64,000 nucleotides of DNA from positions 8,644 to 72,643 of the forward strand of contig JBBRYK010000004.1 of the NCBI GenBank assembly GCA_038237665.1, written 5' to 3'. The notes beneath the pieces are model-generated. The model was not told where the DNA came from, ran no database searches, and saw only the letters and a list, made by a program, of their open reading frames with translations. This stretch comes from JBBRYK01 sp038237665. Its GTDB lineage: Bacteria > Actinomycetota > Thermoleophilia > Gaiellales > Gaiellaceae. A program made the translations under genes and the position numbers. Positions 6,998 to 15,605 of the stretch are shown here, in pieces (the stretch's first letter is position 1; each line of letters begins with the position of its first letter).

Positions 6998-7318
6998 CTA
7001 GGGCGGTGCGCGGTCCTCGATCACGTACTGGTAGATCTCGCGATACCCCTCGATGGCGGCGGCGACATCGCCAGGGTCGGCCTCGCCTCCGTCGATCAGC
7101 AGCCCGATCTCGCGCGCGGCGAGGTATTGCTTGACGATCCCGGGCTCGTCCCCCTCGAGCGTCACCGGCTCGTCGAGCTGGAAGCCCCGGTCGCGCAGCA
7201 TCTCCTCGATCAACCGGCCCATCTCGGTGGCCGCCTCATCCGGGGAGTCGTGCGCTGCCTCCTCGAGCTGCTCCCAGCGGGTCGTCCAGTCGTGCAGGTC
7301 CAATCCAGGTTCAACCAT
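6998..7318 (-). CDS. Hypothetical acidic protein coupled to dapB-like gene
   Basis: This 106-residue acidic protein has no signal peptide or membrane segment. It looks helical: LHDWTTRWEQLEEAAHDSPD at the start, then EMGRLIEEMLRDRGFQL, and AAIEGYREIYQYVIEDRAPP at the end. I do not recognise a family. Its stop lies two bases before the ATG of the dapB-like gene, so the two are almost certainly co-transcribed and probably co-translated. It might be a small partner or regulatory subunit, but nothing in the sequence establishes this. Confidence 0.7.
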   Translation of the reverse strand: MVEPGLDLHDWTTRWEQLEEAAHDSPDEAATEMGRLIEEMLRDRGFQLDEPVTLEGDEPGIVKQYLAAREIGLLIDGGEADPGDVAAAIEGYREIYQYVIEDRAPP

Positions 7319-7357
7319 GTCCTTTTCCTGCGCGCCGGGGCCGGTGTTGAAACGTGG

Positions 7358-9319
7358 TCACCCGAGCGGCTCGGGCAGAGGCCGCGAGTGCACGACGACG
7401 AGCGACGTCGTCGGGCGGGTCAGGGCGACGTAGAGGCCTCGCAGGCCCTGCTCCTCCTCGGCGATCAGCGCCGGCTCGACGACGATCACGTGATCGAACT
7501 CGAGCCCTTTCGCGCCGCGCGGGGTCAGCACGGCGATCGCGTCGTCGAAGGCCGACCCGGACGGGAGCTCGCCCGCTGCGGCGACGATCGCCTCCGGCGC
7601 GATCACCGCGAGCAACCCGTCCTCCGCGCCCAGCCGGGCGGCTTCCTCGATCGCCGCGGCCAGGAGGTCGCCGGGCGCGACCTCGAGCAGCACGGGGTCG
7701 CGCGTTCCGACGCGGTAGGGAATCGGCGCCTCGACATCCGGGGCGATCACGCCGAGCAGCGGCAGCGCGAGCTCCATGATCTCGCGCGGAACGCGATAGG
7801 CGTACCGGAGGTCCTCCACGTCGGCATCCGCGCCACCCGGCAGAAACGGGAGAAGCTCGTCCCAGCGGCGATAGGCGACCGGCCCCGTCGCCTGCGCGAT
7901 GTCGCCGAGGATCGTGATCGAGCCCGAGGGAGCGCGCCGGGCGATCATCCGCAGCTGCATCGGGGTCAGGTCCTGCGCCTCGTCGACGATCACGTGGCCG
8001 TACGACGGCGAGGCTCCCGAGATGAGCGCTCGAGCCTCGTCCAGGAGTGCCACGTCTCCCTCAGACCACACCCCGCGAGGGGGCCGGTCGCGAAGGAGCA
8101 GGGCCTGCTCGGCCTGGTCGAGGATGCCCTCGGCCGCCTCGGCCAGCCGGGATCGCTGCATCAGGAGCGACCGGACGAGGCGGTCGGGTGCCGGCAGCGG
8201 CCAAACGCGGTCGAGCCAGCGATTCAGGTAGCCGTTCGAGCGCAGCCCCTTCTCGATGTCGCTGAAGTCCCGTAGCGCTGCGGCGCCGAGGCTTCGCCCG
8301 TAATGCTCGTAGAAGCGGCGCAGCACGTTCATCCGAAAGCGCTCGCGCGCTCGAGCCGAGGCCGCGAGCTCGTCACGCGCCGCCGCGATCAGCTCCGCGA
8401 CCTCGCGCGCCCTGACCGTGACGAGCGCACCCTCGAACCTCGCGTAGAGATCCTCCGGGGCAGGTACCTGCCGGAGCTCGACGGCTCGGGCGATCACCTC
8501 GGCGAGCCGCGGGTCGCCCTTCAGCCGCGCAACGTCGAAGCGATCGGATCTCGTCGGGACGACGCCGTCGACGAGCTCGGAGACCGCACGCTGCTCGACC
8601 GCCTCCTCGCCCAGAGCCGGCAGGACATGCGACACGTACTGCATGAACGTCGGGTTCGGCCCGACCACGAGCACACCCGCGCGCCCCAGCCGTCGCCGGT
8701 GCGTGTAGAGGAGATAGGACGCGCGGTGGAGCCCGACCGCGGTCTTGCCGGTGCCCGGCCCGCCCTGGATCACGAGCACTCCCTCGAGCTCGCGGGTGAC
8801 CAGCCGGTACTGGTCGGTCTGGATCGTCGCGACGATGTCGCGCATGTGGACGTCACGGCTCCGCTCCAGCTCCTCGAGCAGGAAGTCCCCGAGCGTGGCG
8901 CCCGACCCGGTTCCGTCGAGCGTCTCGTCACTGATGTCGAGCAGCCGGCGCCCCTGCGTTCGATAGCGGCGGCGAACGGTGACGAGTTGCGGATCGGATG
9001 GGGTCGCGGTGTAGAAGGGCCGCGCGGCGGGCGCCTGCCAGTTGATCACCAGCACCCGATCGTCGTCGTCGTGCACCCACCGGCGGCCGATGTAGAGCGG
9101 GGTGGCCGTCGTCTCGAGCGTCAGCCGACCGAAGCAGAGACCGCGTTCGGCGTCCTCGAACGTGCGCAGGCGGCGGGCGGTCCAGGCCTCGAGCGCCAGC
9201 GCCGCCACCTCGCTGATGGCCGCCTCGGAGGCACGGCCGACGAGTGCGCGCATGCGTTCGAGACACGCGTACGCGTTGTCCATGTAGGCCTGCTCGGCGG
9301 ACAGCTCCGGATGCGCCAC
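7358..9319 (-). CDS. helD: HelD-like UvrD/Rep superfamily 1 helicase
   Basis: From GTG 9319 (VAHPELSAEQAYMDNAY, with GGAG six bases upstream) the protein has 653 residues. It shows an N-terminal helical arm, Walker A GGPGTGKT (186-193), Walker B VDEAQD (445-450), YRVPREIMELA and a C-terminal TPRGAKGLEFDHV followed by LYVALTRPT, the SF1A order with a long insertion. Actinobacterial HelD removes RNA polymerase from DNA and can protect it from rifamycins; that role is family knowledge. The start lies 30 bases downstream of repeat copy B, so that element would form its 5' leader if transcribed from the minus strand. Confidence 0.88.
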   Translation of the reverse strand: MAHPELSAEQAYMDNAYACLERMRALVGRASEAAISEVAALALEAWTARRLRTFEDAERGLCFGRLTLETTATPLYIGRRWVHDDDDRVLVINWQAPAARPFYTATPSDPQLVTVRRRYRTQGRRLLDISDETLDGTGSGATLGDFLLEELERSRDVHMRDIVATIQTDQYRLVTRELEGVLVIQGGPGTGKTAVGLHRASYLLYTHRRRLGRAGVLVVGPNPTFMQYVSHVLPALGEEAVEQRAVSELVDGVVPTRSDRFDVARLKGDPRLAEVIARAVELRQVPAPEDLYARFEGALVTVRAREVAELIAAARDELAASARARERFRMNVLRRFYEHYGRSLGAAALRDFSDIEKGLRSNGYLNRWLDRVWPLPAPDRLVRSLLMQRSRLAEAAEGILDQAEQALLLRDRPPRGVWSEGDVALLDEARALISGASPSYGHVIVDEAQDLTPMQLRMIARRAPSGSITILGDIAQATGPVAYRRWDELLPFLPGGADADVEDLRYAYRVPREIMELALPLLGVIAPDVEAPIPYRVGTRDPVLLEVAPGDLLAAAIEEAARLGAEDGLLAVIAPEAIVAAAGELPSGSAFDDAIAVLTPRGAKGLEFDHVIVVEPALIAEEEQGLRGLYVALTRPTTSLVVVHSRPLPEPLG

Positions 9320-9348
9320 GGCGGCTCCAAACTCGGGCACACAAAAGC

Positions 9349-9450
9349 GCCGAGCCGGTAGCGCTTTCGTCCACCACGCCGACCGGCTGTCGGCCCGAAG
9401 GCCTCTGGTCGCTCGGCGGGGCTTCAACCTACTTGCGCCCCGTGCTCGGC
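9349..9450. repeat. 102-nt structured repeat, copy B
   Basis: This is the second copy of the element at 4557-4658: same length, ungapped, 9 differences, with P1 helix GCCGAG/CTCGGC extended by one C-G pair. On the minus strand it is followed at once by CTTTTGTGTG and then the helD start; copy A is likewise followed on that strand by a T-rich run. The surrounding 282-base gap (9320-9600) holds nothing else but promoter-like boxes and the weak hairpin near 9505-9530. Confidence 0.6.
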
Positions 9451-9457
9451 GAGGAGC

Positions 9458-9487
9458 AACGTATCCGCTCGGGCCCGGTCGGTTCAA
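9458..9487 (-). promoter_or_regulatory. Promoter-like boxes facing repeat copy B and helD
   Basis: On the minus strand, TTGAAC (9487-9482) and TACGTT (9463-9458) are separated by 18 bases and lie 7 bases before the repeat. This matches the placement seen at copy A. It would place the transcription start at about the first base of the repeat and make the repeat the helD leader. Confidence 0.4.
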
Positions 9488-9600
9488 GGCCTGCGGGAAA
9501 GAAAAAGCGCGCACTTTGCGGAGAGGAATGGTCCGATCCGCGTCGGCGATCGAGTCGAGCTGGTCGACGCGCCGGGCCGGGCCGGTGAGAAGATCGGAGC

Positions 9601-10020
9601 GTGATCGAGGAGCTGAGCCCGGCCGAGATCGACGCCTTCCTGCACGAGGAGGTCGTCGGCCGGATCGGCTGCCACGCGGACGGTCTGACCTATGTCGTTC
9701 CGGTCTACTTCGCCTACGACGGCGACGCCTTCTACGTCCAGTCGGCCGAGGGGCAGAAGATCGAGATGATGCGGGCCGCCTCCGATGTCTGCTTCGAGGT
9801 CGACCGCTACGAACCGGAAACGGGAAGCTGGCGGAGCGTGATCGCCTACGGCCGCTACGAGGAGGTGGACGAGGAGGGAGCACAGCGGGTGCTCGCACTG
9901 CTCCGCGGTCGGCTCGCCTCGACCGGCAGAGAGCGGCGCCCGCCCGAGCCAGGGGCGCGCCGGCCTGTTGCGTTTGCGATCAGGATCGACCGACTCACCG
10001 GGCGCGCGGTCAGGCGGTAG
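9601..10020 (+). CDS. Pyridoxamine 5'-phosphate oxidase-fold flavoprotein
   Basis: The 139-residue protein starts at GTG 9601 with IEELSPAEIDAFLHEEVVGR, then IGCHADGLTYVVPVYFAYD and AEGQKIEMMRAASDVCFEVD. This is the split-barrel FMN-binding pattern of the NimA/PPOX-like family. Members bind FMN, haem or F420 and reduce small molecules; some give nitroimidazole resistance. The C-terminal 25 residues are arginine/proline rich and probably flexible. An F420 pathway exists elsewhere in the window, so F420 is a possible cofactor, but that is inference. It stands alone on the plus strand. Confidence 0.8.
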   Translation: MIEELSPAEIDAFLHEEVVGRIGCHADGLTYVVPVYFAYDGDAFYVQSAEGQKIEMMRAASDVCFEVDRYEPETGSWRSVIAYGRYEEVDEEGAQRVLALLRGRLASTGRERRPPEPGARRPVAFAIRIDRLTGRAVRR

Positions 10021-10102
10021 GCCGCGAGCGGCGCAGCCGGTCGGCCTGCTCGCGAAGCGCCTCGGCGGCGAGTGCGTAGTCCTCGGCCGTGATGTCGCGC
10101 AC
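10010..10102 (-). other. Possible tiny reading frame or gene remnant
   Basis: A minus-strand frame open for about 50 codons (roughly 10155 to 10010) has actinobacterial codon bias and reads RALYRARVRDITAEDYALAA, then EALREQADRLRRSRPTA before its TGA. The only in-frame start with fair position is GTG 10102, giving 30 residues, so it may be the 3' remnant of a longer gene. It overlaps the end of the PPOX gene by 11 bases. Function unknown. Confidence 0.25.
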
Positions 10103-10208
10103 GCGCGCACGATAGAGCGCCCGACGGCGCTCACGACGCGCGGCTCCGGCCGGCTCTCACGCGTCGCCAAGCGGCTAACGTCTCGCGCAAATCGGCGTCT
10201 ACCCTCGT

Positions 10209-11225
10209 ATGCGGCGCCTTGCGCCACTTGCCCTCGTGGCGCTCGCGGTCGCGGCCTGCGGCGGGACCTCGGCGACGCCGACGGTTGGAACCGAGCCGAC
10301 TCCGACGGCGACCGTTGCGCCGCCCCCTCCCGCTCCGCCTCCGCCGGCCACACAGCCGCCTCCTCCGCCCGCTCCGCCCCCGCCGGCCACGAACGGCGGC
10401 CTCTTCCGCTACGACCGCTCCCGTCCGCTCGGCTTCCTCGACGCCGGCGCGGTGAACCCGACCTACCCGATTCGCGTCCACGATGTCTCCTTCGAGAGCC
10501 CGAAGGGCGGCCGCACGACCGCCTATCTCGTCCTCCCGCCGGTCAAGGGCCGCAAGCCGGCCGTGATCTACATGCACGGGTCCGGCGGCAACCGGACGCA
10601 ATTCCTCGCCCCGGCCGGGTGGATGGCCTCCCGGGGCGTCGTCGCGCTCACACTGGACTCGCCCGAGGCGCGCGCGCCGCAGCAGATCAAGTCAGGCCTC
10701 GCAGGAATGCGCCAGCAGCGTGCGCTGACGGTGCAGGCGATCGTCGAGCTTCGCCGGGCGGTCGATCTCCTCCAGTCGCGCTCCGACGTCGACCCGAACC
10801 GGATCGCCTTCGTCGGCTGGAGCTACGGAGCGCGCATCGGCGCGCTCTTGGCCGGCGTCGAGCACCGGATCAGGTCGTTCGACCTCTACTCCGGAGGCGC
10901 CGTCCCGCCCGACGAGTACGCACGCATCGCGCCGAAGAATCTCCGGGCGCCGATCGCGGCGATCCTGACGACGATCGATCCGCTCCGCTACGTCGCCAAG
11001 GCAGCGCCGTCGGCCTTGCTCTTCCAGGACGGAACGAAGGACAAGACCGTGCCCCACAGGGCACTCGTGGGGCTCTTCGCCGCCGCAAGCAAGCCGAAGA
11101 GCATTCGCTGGTACAACGCGGATCACGAGCCGACCGGGCAGGAGTACATCGACGGGATGGCGTGGCTCTCACAACGCCTGGGCCTGCACGGCGTCGTCGT
11201 GAAGGGCGTTCGCTCCGGTCCTTAG
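10209..11225 (+). CDS. Secreted lipoprotein, alpha/beta hydrolase (dienelactone-hydrolase type)
   Basis: The 338-residue protein has a lipoprotein signal, ALAVAAC with Cys17 as the lipidation site. A low-complexity linker of alternating proline runs and Ala-Thr follows (about residues 35-62), encoded by two near-identical stretches. The hydrolase domain has the oxyanion segment YMHGSGGNRT, nucleophile elbow GWSYGA (Ser about 205), an Asp in FQDGTKDKTVP and a His in NADHEP, completing the triad. It probably acts outside the membrane on an ester or amide; the substrate is unknown. It converges with the DUF6259 gene, with tails overlapping by four bases. Confidence 0.85.
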   Translation: MRRLAPLALVALAVAACGGTSATPTVGTEPTPTATVAPPPPAPPPPATQPPPPPAPPPPATNGGLFRYDRSRPLGFLDAGAVNPTYPIRVHDVSFESPKGGRTTAYLVLPPVKGRKPAVIYMHGSGGNRTQFLAPAGWMASRGVVALTLDSPEARAPQQIKSGLAGMRQQRALTVQAIVELRRAVDLLQSRSDVDPNRIAFVGWSYGARIGALLAGVEHRIRSFDLYSGGAVPPDEYARIAPKNLRAPIAAILTTIDPLRYVAKAAPSALLFQDGTKDKTVPHRALVGLFAAASKPKSIRWYNADHEPTGQEYIDGMAWLSQRLGLHGVVVKGVRSGP

Positions 11226-13486
11226 CCGAGGCGGTAGTACGCGACGCGTTGTCCGGCGACAGCGCGGCGATACTCCAGGACGGCAAGGTTCTGTGCGCGC
11301 GCCACGGGGACATCGCCGAGCGGCAGGCCCTCGGCCGAGTAGGCGGTAGCAAATCGAGCCTGGGAATCGACGGCGACCGGAGTGTCGTCTCCGAGCGGCT
11401 GCCGGACGGTCACGCCTGAGGCCGCCGCCTCGACGATCAGGTAGTGGTCGCCCGGCGTCAGGGCGCTGCCGCCGAACGTGCCGCCGAAGACTCCGGCCAC
11501 GAATCCCGGCGCGCGCGCCAGGAAACCGCCCCGAGCGACCCCGTAGCCGTCGATTGCATCGATTCTTCCCGTCCAGTTGGCGCGCACCTCGAGATCGCCG
11601 AACCTGCTCACGGCTATCCCGGGCACGGGTTCCTCATAGGAGCCGAGCGGTTTCCCGGCCGAGCGAAGGCCCAACGCGCGCTGGAAGTCGCCGGCGACCT
11701 GGAGCCACGGGCTGTCGATCGAGCCGGTCAGGCCGTTCCAGTTGTACGAAAGCTGGAAACCGAAGACCGCGTTCCACGTCAGGGCCCCCAGGTCCTCGGT
11801 CATCGTGCCTTCGTAGAGGTCGTGCTGGTAGAGCAGCACCTTGTCGTGGAGGAGCCAGTCGGCGAGTGGGTACGGCTCCCAGTTCCCGGCGCCCCACGAC
11901 CTGTCCGGTGTGCTCGTCTCGCGGTCCATGAGCAACAGGCCGCCGTGGAAGCCCGCGAACACGGAGGCGAGCCGGTCCCAGCCGTCCTCGACCATCAAGC
12001 AGCGGTCGAGATAGGGCGCCGTGGCGGCGATCCATCCGTCGTCGTAGGCAAGGGGGTTCGGGGCCGCCGGGTTGTAGTCACGTACCCACGGGCGGGCGCC
12101 GATCTGGTCGAAGAAGACGCAGTCGGCAGGCACGTCGCTTCGCCACTCGTTCATCATCGTCGCGAGCCGCTGACGGACGAACGGCGCGAACGGCGACATG
12201 ACGTAGCCCGAGTGGCCGCCGTAGTCCTCGCGGAGCGGCCGTCCGGTTTCGTCCTGCGCGGCGATCCCGGCGAGGGTCAGCGGCGGCGGCAACGCCTGGA
12301 GCGTCGGCGACTCGCTGTCCCACCAGCTGATGTTGGCGTAGGGCATGACGAGCTGGCCGTGGGCGTGGGCGGACCCGACGGCGGCCCGGAAGTCGGCGGT
12401 CGAGCCGAACTTCGGGTCGGGCGGGAGGAAGTCCGGATCGTTCTCGTCGTGGCCGCCCGGCTGGTAGGCGACGGGATGAATCAGTGCGGGCGAGGGTAGG
12501 CGCGCGAGGTAGGAGTCCCACGCTACGAACGGGGGCAGGCCCTTGACGAGATCCGCCTTGATCAGCGGCGCGCGGACCAGCGTCGGCAGCTGCGGTCCGA
12601 CCTTTGCCGCCAGGGCCGGGTAGCGGTCGATCCCGTTGTCCGTCCGGTAGGCGAGCACCGACTCGCGCGCGCCGTCCCCGACGCGCAGCCGGACGAGAGG
12701 GCTCTTCCACTTCTGGCCGGCACCGAGCCAGGTCTGAAACGCGTGCACGACGCAGAAAGAGCCGCCCGAGCAGATGCCTCCGTCGGTGTGGACGAAGCCG
12801 AGCGTGACCGGTGCGATCGGTGCCGGGGCGGGATTCGCCGAGTACAGCGCGAGGCTCGAGTCGCCGAGGTCGAGGGCGAGGTAGTCCGAAAAGGCCCAGC
12901 GCGAGGGATACGTGAGGACATTGCTCCCAACCCGCGAGAAGAAGGCCGGGCGGAAGCGCACGCCGGGCAGGAAATTGGGCGCGTAGCCCGCCCGGATCGA
13001 GGCAACGTCCTCTCTCAGGTCGGCGGGGAAGAGGACGTTCTCGATGCGCCCGCCGCGCCTGCTCTCGAGCTCGAGCTGCAGGTCGAGCGAGGTGGGCCGG
13101 CCCATGATCGTCGCCACGGCGTCGAGCTCGGCGCCCTTGTACGTGAGCGTCAGCGTCGCAGCGGCCGCGTTCCAGGCGTACGCGACCTGGTACGAGCACC
13201 CGCCGAGGTAGGGCCCGCCGCCCGCGGCCCGAGCAGCCCAGAGGCAGCCTCCCTGGCCGCCGATCAGGGGCGTGCCGGAGACGCGATCGACGAGCTTGAG
13301 GATCTCGCCCGTGCGTTTCGTCAGCGTCAGGCGGTAGCGATCGGTCGAGACGACGAGCGCGTCCTTGCCGGTGGCGTCGAAGGCCGCGCCGGAGGACTCC
13401 TGTTCGAGCATGGGCCTGGGCGCCGCGGGTGCGGCGAGCAGCGCTGCCGCGCACGTCGCGGCGAGGATGACGAGCGAACCCCTGAT
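11222..13486 (-). CDS. Secreted DUF6259-type (glycoside-hydrolase-like) protein
   Basis: The first in-frame ATG (13411) gives 729 residues starting MLEQESSGAAFDATGKDALV. The frame continues upstream for 25 codons with a clean signal peptide, GSLVILAATCAAALLAAP, and no ATG, GTG or TTG. An ATC at 13486 preceded by AGGA, ten bases after the stop of the coupled upstream gene, is the best start. The mature part shows beta-rich then TIM-barrel-like segments typical of DUF6259 proteins (HDENDPDFLPPDPKFGS, ISWWDSESPTL, CVFFDQIGARP, GGLLLMDRETSTPD). Acidic residues in the FFDQIG and MDRETS strands could be catalytic. A role in polysaccharide cleavage is inference. Confidence 0.75.
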   Translation of the reverse strand: MRGSLVILAATCAAALLAAPAAPRPMLEQESSGAAFDATGKDALVVSTDRYRLTLTKRTGEILKLVDRVSGTPLIGGQGGCLWAARAAGGGPYLGGCSYQVAYAWNAAAATLTLTYKGAELDAVATIMGRPTSLDLQLELESRRGGRIENVLFPADLREDVASIRAGYAPNFLPGVRFRPAFFSRVGSNVLTYPSRWAFSDYLALDLGDSSLALYSANPAPAPIAPVTLGFVHTDGGICSGGSFCVVHAFQTWLGAGQKWKSPLVRLRVGDGARESVLAYRTDNGIDRYPALAAKVGPQLPTLVRAPLIKADLVKGLPPFVAWDSYLARLPSPALIHPVAYQPGGHDENDPDFLPPDPKFGSTADFRAAVGSAHAHGQLVMPYANISWWDSESPTLQALPPPLTLAGIAAQDETGRPLREDYGGHSGYVMSPFAPFVRQRLATMMNEWRSDVPADCVFFDQIGARPWVRDYNPAAPNPLAYDDGWIAATAPYLDRCLMVEDGWDRLASVFAGFHGGLLLMDRETSTPDRSWGAGNWEPYPLADWLLHDKVLLYQHDLYEGTMTEDLGALTWNAVFGFQLSYNWNGLTGSIDSPWLQVAGDFQRALGLRSAGKPLGSYEEPVPGIAVSRFGDLEVRANWTGRIDAIDGYGVARGGFLARAPGFVAGVFGGTFGGSALTPGDHYLIVEAAASGVTVRQPLGDDTPVAVDSQARFATAYSAEGLPLGDVPVARAQNLAVLEYRRAVAGQRVAYYRLG

Positions 13487-13495
13487 GCGCGGATC

Positions 13496-14281
13496 CTAGG
13501 CCGTGCGGCCGTAGTACATCTGCTGCGCCATGGCGCTCAGCTTGTGGCCCGGCTCGCGCGCATAGGTCAGCACGGAGTTCATCCTCGGGGTCGTGCCCTC
13601 GACCGGCGGCACGCGGTGCAACGAGTAGCGACCGCGGAAGAAGCCGAGGGAGCCCGGCTCGCTGACGAGGGGCTTCACGCGGTCGCTCCGGCCGAGGAGT
13701 ACCTCCCGGACGGCGTCGTAGCGCTCGTCCTCGGGGGTGCGAACCATCGGCGCGTACTCGAAGTCGCCGCCGCGCTCGGCCCGCTGGATCATCAGCGTGA
13801 CCGAGAACTCGCTCTGGTCGAAGTGCCACCCGAGCTCGTCGCCGGCCTCGTAGACGGTCATGTTGCAGCCGTCGAGCGGGTCGTCGCTGCGATACAGGCG
13901 CTCTTCCCCGAGGACGGCGGCGCAGAACCGCGTGACCTCCTCGGATTCGTAGACCCGGCGGGCACCGAAGTCGGCGGGGAGAAGATCCATCGCCACCGCC
14001 TTCTGCGCCGAGCGGACGAGAATCCGGCGCGGGTCGTCCTCGGGCAGCGACTCGTCGACGTCCGTGAAATAGGCGTTGTGCCTCGCGTCGTTCGCGTGCC
14101 CCACGCCGGCGAGCTCGTTCGCCTGCTCGACCATCTTCTCGAGGGCCGCGGGCAAGAGGAAGCCGTCGAGCTTGACCGCTCCGTCGTCGCGGAGCTGCAA
14201 GTAACACTGTGTCACGAACTCCGATTCGGGCTCGTGGATCGGGTAGCGGTCGAGGTCGACGAGATCAGCGATCTGGCTCAT
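13496..14281 (-). CDS. Fe(II)/2-oxoglutarate-dependent oxygenase
   Basis: The 261-residue protein contains the metal facial triad as GWHFDQSEFS (His153, Asp155) and a distal His in SLHRVPPVEG. Downstream Arg in TPRMNSVLTY fits 2-oxoglutarate binding. It would hydroxylate or otherwise oxidise an amino acid, sugar or small molecule; the substrate is not evident. The downstream DUF6259 gene begins about ten bases after its stop, so the two are probably one unit. A copy of the 15-bp palindrome encodes residues 23-27 (VTQCY). It is read divergently from a PhyH-type oxygenase with about 22 bases between starts. Confidence 0.83.
   Translation of the reverse strand: MSQIADLVDLDRYPIHEPESEFVTQCYLQLRDDGAVKLDGFLLPAALEKMVEQANELAGVGHANDARHNAYFTDVDESLPEDDPRRILVRSAQKAVAMDLLPADFGARRVYESEEVTRFCAAVLGEERLYRSDDPLDGCNMTVYEAGDELGWHFDQSEFSVTLMIQRAERGGDFEYAPMVRTPEDERYDAVREVLLGRSDRVKPLVSEPGSLGFFRGRYSLHRVPPVEGTTPRMNSVLTYAREPGHKLSAMAQQMYYGRTA
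14201..14215. repeat. Dispersed palindrome, site 1
   Basis: GTAACACTGTGTCAC has one mismatch to the perfect palindrome GTAACACTGTGTTAC. It lies inside the Fe/2OG oxygenase gene, where the minus strand reads V-T-Q-C-Y. Confidence 0.7.
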
Positions 14282-14303
14282 GGCACGACTATACGATCGC
14301 GGG

Positions 14304-15110
14304 ATGGCTTCGATCACGGCCGAGCACGTCGAGGCGTTCCGCCGCGACGGTGCGGTCTGCGTCCGCGGCGCCTTCTCGGCCGGGAAGATCGAGCTCGTGG
14401 AGCGGGGAATCGAGCGGAACCTGGCCGAGCCGAGCGAGCGCGCCCTCGTCGCCAGCCGGCCGGACGACCCCGGCCGCTTCTTCGAGGATTTCTGCAACTG
14501 GCAGCGGATCCCGGAGTACGAGGAGTTCGTCCGGCGCTCGCCGGCGGCGGCGATCGCCGGCCGGCTGATGGGCAGCGAGCAGGTGCGGCTGTACCACGAC
14601 CATCTGCTCGTCAAGGAGGCGGGGACGCAGCAGCGGACGCCGTGGCACCAGGACCAGCCGTACTACAACGTCGAGGGACGCCAGACGTGCAGCGCGTGGC
14701 TGCCGGTCGACCCCGTGCCCCGTGAGGCAACGGTCGAGTTCATCGCTGGCTCGCATCTCGGGCCGTGGCTGATGCCGCGGACGTTCATGGCCGGCGAGGC
14801 GAAGTGGTTCCCCGAAGGAACGCTCGAGGAGCTGCCCGACATCGACGGCCGGCGCGACGAATTCACCGTGCTCGGCTGGGCGCTGGAGCCGGGCGACGCC
14901 GTCTTCTTCCACATGCTCACCCTGCACGCGGCCGCCGGCGTTTCCGGGCGGCGGCGGGCGTTCTCGGTGCGCTTCCTGGGTGACGACGTCGTCCACACGC
15001 CGCGCCGCTGGAAGACGTCGCCGGAGTTTCCCGGACTCGTGGAGGAGCTTCCGGCAGGGTCGCCGATGGAGCACCCGCTCTTCCCCGTGGTCTGGTCTTC
15101 GAAGCCTTAG
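14304..15110 (+). CDS. Phytanoyl-CoA dioxygenase (PhyH) family protein
   Basis: The 268-residue protein starts at ATG 14304 (MASITAEHVEAFRRDGAVCV), preferred over ATG 14280 because family members begin just before the FRRDG segment. The Fe(II) ligands are seen in TPWHQDQPYYN (His115, Asp117) and the distal TLHAAAGVSG (His208), with a following RRRAFSVRF arginine for 2-oxoglutarate. Substrates of bacterial PhyH proteins vary widely. It is divergent to the other 2OG oxygenase and may share its promoter region, so the two could act on one pathway. Confidence 0.85.
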   Translation: MASITAEHVEAFRRDGAVCVRGAFSAGKIELVERGIERNLAEPSERALVASRPDDPGRFFEDFCNWQRIPEYEEFVRRSPAAAIAGRLMGSEQVRLYHDHLLVKEAGTQQRTPWHQDQPYYNVEGRQTCSAWLPVDPVPREATVEFIAGSHLGPWLMPRTFMAGEAKWFPEGTLEELPDIDGRRDEFTVLGWALEPGDAVFFHMLTLHAAAGVSGRRRAFSVRFLGDDVVHTPRRWKTSPEFPGLVEELPAGSPMEHPLFPVVWSSKP

Positions 15111-15119
15111 AGTCTCCGC

Positions 15120-15605
15120 GTGGATGAGCGCGAGCGGATGTCGTGGGACGATCTCGGCGACGGGACCCGCGCGCTTGCCGAACAGATCCACGAGGACGGC
15201 TACGCCCCGGACATGATCCTCGGTATCGCCCGCGGCGGGCTCCTGGTCTCAGGTGCACTCGCGTACGCGCTCGACGTCAAGAACACGTTCACGATGAACG
15301 TCGAGTTCTATACAGGGATCGAGGAGCGGCTCGAGATGCCGATGATCCTGCCGCCGGTGCCAGACCTCGTCGACCTGCACGAGTCGCGAGTGCTGATCGC
15401 GGACGACGTCGCGGACACCGGCAAGACGCTCCTGCTGATCAAGGAGTTCCTGGCCGGAAAGGTGGGCGAGGTTCGCTCGGCCGTGCTCTACGAAAAGCCG
15501 CGCTCGGAGGTGCAGTGCGAGTATGTGTGGCGGCGCACCGATCTCTGGATCGATTTCCCCTGGAGCGTGCTGCCGCCGGTCAATGCGGCGCTGGCTCGAC
15601 CGTGA
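15120..15605 (+). CDS. Phosphoribosyltransferase family protein
   Basis: The 161-residue protein starts at GTG 15120, nine bases after the PhyH gene. The PRPP-binding motif VLIADDVADTGKT (about residues 91-103) and an N-terminal IARGGLLVSGAL loop are clear, giving a type I phosphoribosyltransferase fold. The best family match by pattern is the xanthine/hypoxanthine-guanine class, which salvages purine bases with PRPP. The C-terminal WRRTDLWIDFPW is the typical hood region. Its last 26 bases overlap the end of the convergent Moco enzyme gene. Confidence 0.85.
   Translation: MDERERMSWDDLGDGTRALAEQIHEDGYAPDMILGIARGGLLVSGALAYALDVKNTFTMNVEFYTGIEERLEMPMILPPVPDLVDLHESRVLIADDVADTGKTLLLIKEFLAGKVGEVRSAVLYEKPRSEVQCEYVWRRTDLWIDFPWSVLPPVNAALARP

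Noticed and set aside
7127..8275. 382-codon plus-strand frame opposite helD
   Set aside because: It is an antisense artefact of GC-rich third positions; no ribosome site or family similarity.
9349..9450. Reading copy B as a rifamycin-associated element in front of helD
   Set aside because: Only fragments such as GGGGCTT are present, not the full 19-bp dyad. The same sequence also occurs after the DEAD helicase, where such an element makes no sense.
10319..10392. Tandem repeat in the lipoprotein gene resembling a small minisatellite
   Set aside because: It simply encodes a proline-rich linker between the lipid anchor and the hydrolase domain, common in exported proteins.
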